NCBI GenBank assembly: GCA_045563675.1
Contig: JBJLIX010000001.1
Location: 496,001 to 560,000 of the forward strand
DNA from: AEGEAN-183 sp045563675
GTDB taxonomy: Bacteria; Pseudomonadota; Gammaproteobacteria; Magnimaribacterales; Magnimaribacteraceae
Direction of reading: 5' to 3'
DNA length: 64,000 nucleotides
In this document: positions 59,618 through 64,000 of the stretch, one piece after another
Layout: the number at the start of each line of letters is the position of its first letter
Position numbering within the stretch: position 1 is the first letter of the stretch
Program-made: the position numbers and the translations under genes
The notes under the pieces: generated by a model
What the model saw: the letters and a program-made list of their open reading frames with translations, nothing else
Databases searched by the model: none
What the model was told of the DNA's origin: nothing

Positions 59618-60031
59618 CTATAAGTCTCCTTTAGCCCTAACTTCACTTTGATTAACAGTGAACTCCTTGCCATATCTTGCTTCTAGTTTTTTTTGATTCT
59701 CTAATATGACCTCTACTGGATCTAGTTTAAGAGCCATACACGCCGTGACCCAATACCACATAATGTCACCAAGCTCTCTTTTCATGTGGAAAATATTTTC
59801 TTCGTTGGGGGGCTTTCCTTGAAGAAACATTTTTTTTACTATCTCTACGAATTCGCCTCCTTCGCTACTTAGCCCTAAAGCGGCAGTCATGAGTCTAGGC
59901 ACATCAATTTCAGAGGTGTTCTGAATATCTTCTAAGGAAGCTTTTAGGGCATTAATATCTAAACTTGGATCGCTTGTTACTTTGGTAACAAAATCGCAGT
60001 ATATAGAAAAGAATTCTTTTGGATCTGACAT
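59618..60031 (-). CDS. MazG-like nucleotide pyrophosphohydrolase
   Basis: A 137-residue all-helical protein. GLSSEGGEFVEIVKKMFLQG and MKRELGDIMWYWVTACMAL give the ExxE/ExxxD metal motif of the MazG family. It probably hydrolyses non-standard or excess nucleoside triphosphates. It lies alone on the minus strand between two plus-strand genes. Confidence 0.8.
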   Translation of the reverse strand: MSDPKEFFSIYCDFVTKVTSDPSLDINALKASLEDIQNTSEIDVPRLMTAALGLSSEGGEFVEIVKKMFLQGKPPNEENIFHMKRELGDIMWYWVTACMALKLDPVEVILENQKKLEARYGKEFTVNQSEVRAKGDL

Positions 60032-60122
60032 GTTATTTCAATAAATAATATTAACTTAAGGCAAGAAAATTCTCATGGGTTTTTTTTAATTTTTTAAACC
60101 CAAAAAAATATAAAATAACCCA

Positions 60123-62285
60123 ATGGATGTTTCTGACATACTGAATAACTTAAATGAAGCTCAAAGAAAGGCTGTAACTGAAGAATCACCTCACCTTTTA
60201 GTATTAGCTGGGGCCGGCTCTGGAAAAACAAGGGTAATTGCTCACAGAGTAGCTTGGTTGGTTCAAGCTCTAAATAATAGCCCCCACTCTTTGTTAACCG
60301 TTACCTTTACTAATAAAGCAGCAAATGAAATGAAAGGAAGGATTGAGTCAATGCTTGGGCTTCAAATGCATGACTTTTGGTGCGGAACCTTCCACGGAAT
60401 TTGCCATAGGTTGTTAAGGAGGCACTGGGAAGAGGCAGGTCTTAGAAAAGAGTTTGCTATTTTAGACAGTGAAGACCAATACAGGGTTATTAAAAGAGTT
60501 AGCAAATCTATGGGGGTAGATGATGCCAAATGGCCTTCCAGGCAAGTTCAATGGTATATAAATAAAGAAAAAGATGAGTGTAGAAGGGCATCTCAATCAG
60601 AGCCTTCTAATGATTATTTTTCAGAACAAATGACAAAGATTTACATTGAATATGAGCAGCTTTGTGAAAGAGAAAGCCTGGTAGACTTTGGAGAATTATT
60701 GTTGAGATGTTTGCTTTTGCTAGGGAATAATGAGCAACTTCTTATGCACTATCAAAAAAGGTTTAAGCATATTTTGGTCGACGAGTTTCAAGATACCAAC
60801 GAAGTTCAATACAGGCTTCTTTCCCTGTTAAAGGGTAAAGAAAGCACTTATATGGCAGTTGGGGACGATGACCAGTCTATATATGGCTGGAGAGGAGCTA
60901 AAAGTGACAATATTAATAGATTTACTAAGGAGTTTGCTGAGACTCAGATAGTCAGATTAGAACAAAACTATAGATCCACCCAAACCATTTTAAGTGCAGC
61001 AAATGCTGTAATAGAAAATAATCAATCTCGCATGGGCAAAGAGTTATGGACGGAACAAAACGAAGGAGAAATGATTTCTATTTATTCTGCCTATAATGAA
61101 GACGATGAAGCAAGATATGTAGTAGGAACGACTAAGACCTGTATTGATCAAGGCAAGTCTTTAGATGAAATAGCGATCTTATATAGATCAAATGCTCAAT
61201 CAAGGGCTCTAGAGGAAGCAATTCTAAGAGAAGGATTGCCTTATAGAATATATGGAGGACAGCGTTTTTATGAAAGAGCAGAAATAAAAAATGCTATGGC
61301 TTATGTCCGATTAGTTTTCGGTGAAGAAGATGATGCTGCTTACGAAAGAGTAGTCAACTTACCGCCTCGGGGAATAGGAGCAAAAACCCTAGACTTAATA
61401 AGGAGAAAGGCTAGAGATAATAGCTGCTCTTTGTGGAAAGCTAGCTCAGATTTAATAGAATTTGAAGAATTAACACCAAGAGCATCTTCTTCTTTATCAG
61501 GGTTTTTATCAGACCTTGAGAATCTAAAAAACGAAGTTGATAGCTTAGAACTTAAAGAAACCGTTGACCATATTATTCAAAGGAGCGGATTAATTGATTA
61601 CCACAAAAAAGAAAAAGGAGAAAAAGGCAGAACCCGGGTAGAGAACTTGGAAGAGCTTGTAAGTGCAGCAGGAGACTTCAAACCCTCAGCAGAGGAAGAA
61701 GATCCGGTTATAAAGTTGTTTATTGATCATGCGGCCCTTGATGCAGGAGAAGACCAAGCAGGAGAACATGAATCAGCCATCCAGCTCATGACACTTCATT
61801 CAGCTAAGGGGTTAGAATTCCCAATAGTTTTTATTACAGGATTTGAAGAAAACCTATTTCCTCATAAGCTCTCAATAGAAGAGCCAGGTCAGCTAGAAGA
61901 AGAAAGAAGGCTTTGTTATGTAGGTATGACAAGGGCTATGGAAAAGCTCTATATAATCCATGCGGAAATGAGGAATCTGCATGGAACTGAAACTTTTAAC
62001 CCTCCTTCTAGGTTTTTAAGAGAAATTCCTACAGACCTAACTCAAGAAATAAGAGTTGGTGGCCCTATAAGCAGAAAACCCTATAAGTCTAAAGGAACTA
62101 TAGCTACAGGCGAAGTTCCCGAAACTGAACTGGTTTTAGGCCAAAGGGTTGTACATGAAGTTTTTGGGGAAGGAGTAATTCTTAACTATGAAGGACAGGG
62201 AGCAAATGCTAGAGTAGAAGTTAATTTTGATTCTAGTGAAACCAAGTGGTTAATGGTCTCCTACGCCAATTTAAAACCAATTTAA
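60123..62285 (+). CDS. uvrD: ATP-dependent DNA helicase II (UvrD/PcrA family)
   Basis: A 720-residue SF1A helicase. All motifs are visible: AGAGSGKTRVIAHR, TFTNKAANEMKGRI, HILVDEFQDTN, GDDDQSIYGWRGA, LEQNYRST, TLHSAKGLEFP and YVGMTRAMEKLYI. The C-terminal GQRVVHEVFGEGVILNYEGQGANARVEVNF is the Tudor-like domain that binds RNA polymerase. It acts in repair. A short inverted repeat (60076-60102) precedes it. Confidence 0.95.
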   Translation: MDVSDILNNLNEAQRKAVTEESPHLLVLAGAGSGKTRVIAHRVAWLVQALNNSPHSLLTVTFTNKAANEMKGRIESMLGLQMHDFWCGTFHGICHRLLRRHWEEAGLRKEFAILDSEDQYRVIKRVSKSMGVDDAKWPSRQVQWYINKEKDECRRASQSEPSNDYFSEQMTKIYIEYEQLCERESLVDFGELLLRCLLLLGNNEQLLMHYQKRFKHILVDEFQDTNEVQYRLLSLLKGKESTYMAVGDDDQSIYGWRGAKSDNINRFTKEFAETQIVRLEQNYRSTQTILSAANAVIENNQSRMGKELWTEQNEGEMISIYSAYNEDDEARYVVGTTKTCIDQGKSLDEIAILYRSNAQSRALEEAILREGLPYRIYGGQRFYERAEIKNAMAYVRLVFGEEDDAAYERVVNLPPRGIGAKTLDLIRRKARDNSCSLWKASSDLIEFEELTPRASSSLSGFLSDLENLKNEVDSLELKETVDHIIQRSGLIDYHKKEKGEKGRTRVENLEELVSAAGDFKPSAEEEDPVIKLFIDHAALDAGEDQAGEHESAIQLMTLHSAKGLEFPIVFITGFEENLFPHKLSIEEPGQLEEERRLCYVGMTRAMEKLYIIHAEMRNLHGTETFNPPSRFLREIPTDLTQEIRVGGPISRKPYKSKGTIATGEVPETELVLGQRVVHEVFGEGVILNYEGQGANARVEVNFDSSETKWLMVSYANLKPI

Positions 62286-62294
62286 GGTAAGAAT

Positions 62295-63395
62295 ATGAAA
62301 AATATTTTTTTAGTATGTTTATTGATTTTAATAAGTTCTGGTTGCAGTGAGAACAAGTCAGTTACCAAAGACAGCTCAGATAATACTGATTTTAATCAAA
62401 CCTATAAATGGAATATGGTAACCACATGGCCGAAGAATTTTCCTGGTCTAGGTTTGGCAGCTGAGAACCTTTCTAAATATGTTGATGAAATGAGTAATGG
62501 CAGATTAAAAATTAAGGTTTATGGAGCAGGCGAGCTAGTTCCAGCTATGGGAGTTTTTGATGCAGTATCTCAGGGTAATGTAGAGCTAGGACATGGCGCT
62601 TCTTATTACTGGACAGGAAAAGTTAAATCATCTCAATTCTATACAGCCATTCCTTTTGGATTGAATGCTCAAGAAATAAATTCTTGGATTCACTGGGGTG
62701 GAGGCCAAGAACTCTGGGAAGAGGCCTACGCTCCTTTCAACTTAATTCCTTTTGCAGGAGGAAATACAGGAGTTCAAATGGCCGGGTGGTTTAATAAAGA
62801 AATAAATTCAATAGAAGACCTTAAGGGTTTAAAAATGAGAATACCTGGTTTAGCAGGCGAGATATTTTCTCGTGCTGGTGCAGAGACAGTTGTATTGCCC
62901 GGTAGTGACATTTTTTTGGCCTTACAACAAGGCGTTGTAGATGCAGCAGAATGGGTAGGCCCTTACAACGATTTAACTTTTGGGTTACACCAAGTAGCAG
63001 AATATTATTATTATCCTGGTTGGCATGAAGGAGGATCTACCCTGGAAATTATAGTAAATAAAAAGGCCTATGAAGCTCTTCCGAGTGACCTACAAGCGAT
63101 CGTAAAATATGGTGCAAGAGCAGTTAATCAAGAAATGTTAGATGAGTATACGGCCAATAATAATAGAGCCTTAACTGAATTAAGAGAAAAGCATGGAGTT
63201 AAGTTAAGAAAGCTGCCTGATGATGTCTTAATTAGTCTCCAAAGGATTTCTGAACAAGTCGTAGCTGAGTTCGTTAAAGACGACAAGATGGCCGAAAAGA
63301 TTTACGCTTCTTACAACAAATTCAAAAAAGACGTTGTTCAGTATCATGAAATATCAGAAAAAGCCTTTATTGAGACAAGAGACTTAGAGAAATAG
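62295..63395 (+). CDS. TRAP transporter substrate-binding lipoprotein (TakP-like DctP)
   Basis: A 366-residue periplasmic binding protein with a lipobox LILISSGC, so it is probably a lipoprotein. KWNMVTTWPKNFPGLGLAAENL, GAGELVPAMGVFDAVSQGNVELGHGASYYW and LKMRIPGLAGEIFSRAGAE are close to the 2-oxoacid-binding protein TakP. It feeds a TRAP transporter. Its large permease gene is convergent and ends 5 bases away. Confidence 0.9.
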   Translation: MKNIFLVCLLILISSGCSENKSVTKDSSDNTDFNQTYKWNMVTTWPKNFPGLGLAAENLSKYVDEMSNGRLKIKVYGAGELVPAMGVFDAVSQGNVELGHGASYYWTGKVKSSQFYTAIPFGLNAQEINSWIHWGGGQELWEEAYAPFNLIPFAGGNTGVQMAGWFNKEINSIEDLKGLKMRIPGLAGEIFSRAGAETVVLPGSDIFLALQQGVVDAAEWVGPYNDLTFGLHQVAEYYYYPGWHEGGSTLEIIVNKKAYEALPSDLQAIVKYGARAVNQEMLDEYTANNNRALTELREKHGVKLRKLPDDVLISLQRISEQVVAEFVKDDKMAEKIYASYNKFKKDVVQYHEISEKAFIETRDLEK

Positions 63396-63399
63396 CTTT

Positions 63400-64000
63400 T
63401 TAAATTCCGTATACCGCATTAGGAAGTGCAGTGATAAGCTCAGGAAATATTGATAAAAGAACTAAAACAAATATCTGAATTAATATAAAGGGAATCACCC
63501 CTTTGTATATTGCTGCAGTTGATACCGTTTCAGGCGCTACTCCCCTAAGATAAAAAAGAGCAAACCCAAATGGCGGAGTAAGAAAAGAAGTTTGAAGATT
63601 TATTGCAATCATAATTCCCAGCCACAAAGGATCAACACCCAAGGCCAATAATGCAGGACCTACAATAGGAACGACAACAAAAGTTATTTGAATGAAATCT
63701 AAAATAAAACCTAGAAGGAATATCATCAACATGACAGATAAGACAGGAATTAAGACTCCTCCAGGTAAATCATTAAAAATGCTATTAACAAGATCATCCC
63801 CTCCAAATCCCCTAAAAACTAACGAGAATATTGAAGAACCAAGGAGAATCATAAACACCATCGATGTTATTTCTGTAGTGCTTTGAACAGAAGAAGTTAA
63901 ATTATCTTTATTTAAACTTCCTTTACTCAAAGCCAATAACATAGCTCCCAGGGCACCTACGCCAGCTGCTTCAGTAGGAGTGGCGATACCAAGCAATATA
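63400..64000 (-). CDS. TRAP transporter large permease DctM (3' part, cut by window end)
   Basis: The frame is open to the end of the window, so the N-terminal half is missing. The visible part holds GIATPTEAAGVGALGAM, the conserved large-permease motif, five or six membrane helices, and DPLWLGIMIAINLQTSFLTPPFGFALFYLRG near the C-terminus. It would carry the substrate of the adjacent binding protein with sodium. It faces dctP tail to tail. Confidence 0.9.
   Translation of the reverse strand, partial: ILLGIATPTEAAGVGALGAMLLALSKGSLNKDNLTSSVQSTTEITSMVFMILLGSSIFSLVFRGFGGDDLVNSIFNDLPGGVLIPVLSVMLMIFLLGFILDFIQITFVVVPIVGPALLALGVDPLWLGIMIAINLQTSFLTPPFGFALFYLRGVAPETVSTAAIYKGVIPFILIQIFVLVLLSIFPELITALPNAVYGI

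Noticed and set aside
60076..60102. Inverted repeat TGGGTTT/AAACCCA before uvrD as a terminator
   Set aside because: On the plus strand it is followed by A residues rather than T, and no plus-strand gene ends just upstream; on the minus strand it lies upstream of a gene, not after one.

Overview
The window looks like a piece of a small, AT-rich, tightly packed gammaproteobacterial chromosome around the replication origin. The genes for Gram-negative outer-membrane lipid (lauroyl-type acyltransferase, GmhB), the aa3 oxidase cluster with a DUF2909 gene on the opposite strand, and the order tsaC, def, fmt, trkA, acyltransferase, glyS, gmhB, plsC, gyrB, recF, dnaN, dnaA | rpmH, rnpA, yidD, yidC, mnmE, mnmG, rsmG, parA, parB, atpBEFHAGDC, glmU, glmS match the origin region of Pseudomonas-like bacteria. 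Low GC, few long gaps, TTG/GTG starts and TRAP transport genes suggest a streamlined marine lineage of the SAR86 kind. The lineage is an inference; no rRNA gene is present to settle it.

Layout. Positions 1-2480 hold the end of a quinone oxidoreductase gene, a Sel1-repeat protein, a conserved hypothetical and a membrane-anchored alpha/beta hydrolase. Positions 2553-11182 (minus strand) form one cytochrome c oxidase operon: ctaC-ctaD-ctaG-ctaE-SURF1-thioredoxin-like-ctaA-ctaB-sco-DUF2237. Positions 11341-13195 carry aroE, tsaC and purE (minus). From 13268 to 21195 run def, fmt, trkA, trkH, a lipid A acyltransferase, a single-chain glycyl-tRNA synthetase, gmhB and plsC (plus). gyrB, recF, dnaN and dnaA (minus) follow. 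The dnaA-rpmH gap has two perfect, oppositely oriented DnaA boxes and is the likely oriC; a parS-like site lies in recF. To the right, rpmH through parB, the ATP synthase operon, glmU and glmS all read away from the origin.

The most unusual region lies directly after glmS (45225-48193). The last 18 bases of glmS, coding for Ser-Val-Thr-Val-Glu-stop, recur six more times. In six of the seven copies every difference is at a third codon position, so the peptide is unchanged; the seventh is degenerate. Most downstream copies sit between inverted-repeat arms, and each closes a short module that usually holds one gene in the same orientation as glmS (short-chain dehydrogenase, membrane protein, GNAT acetyltransferase, small proteins, membrane protein). 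This resembles an integron cassette array, but its recombination site is a mimic of the glmS 3' end. No recombinase gene is in the window.

Positions 48213-64000 are a mixed accessory region: glutaredoxin, a GC-rich SnoaL-like gene, a hotdog protein, a regulator/membrane protein pair, a GFA-family protein, a DUF885 peptidase, a PepSY/His-Met-rich barrel pair, an FAD monooxygenase, a VOC protein, rlmN, a nitronate monooxygenase-like enzyme, a MazG-like protein, uvrD, and TRAP genes dctP and dctM (the last cut by the window end). I found no tRNA, rRNA, CRISPR array or insertion sequence.
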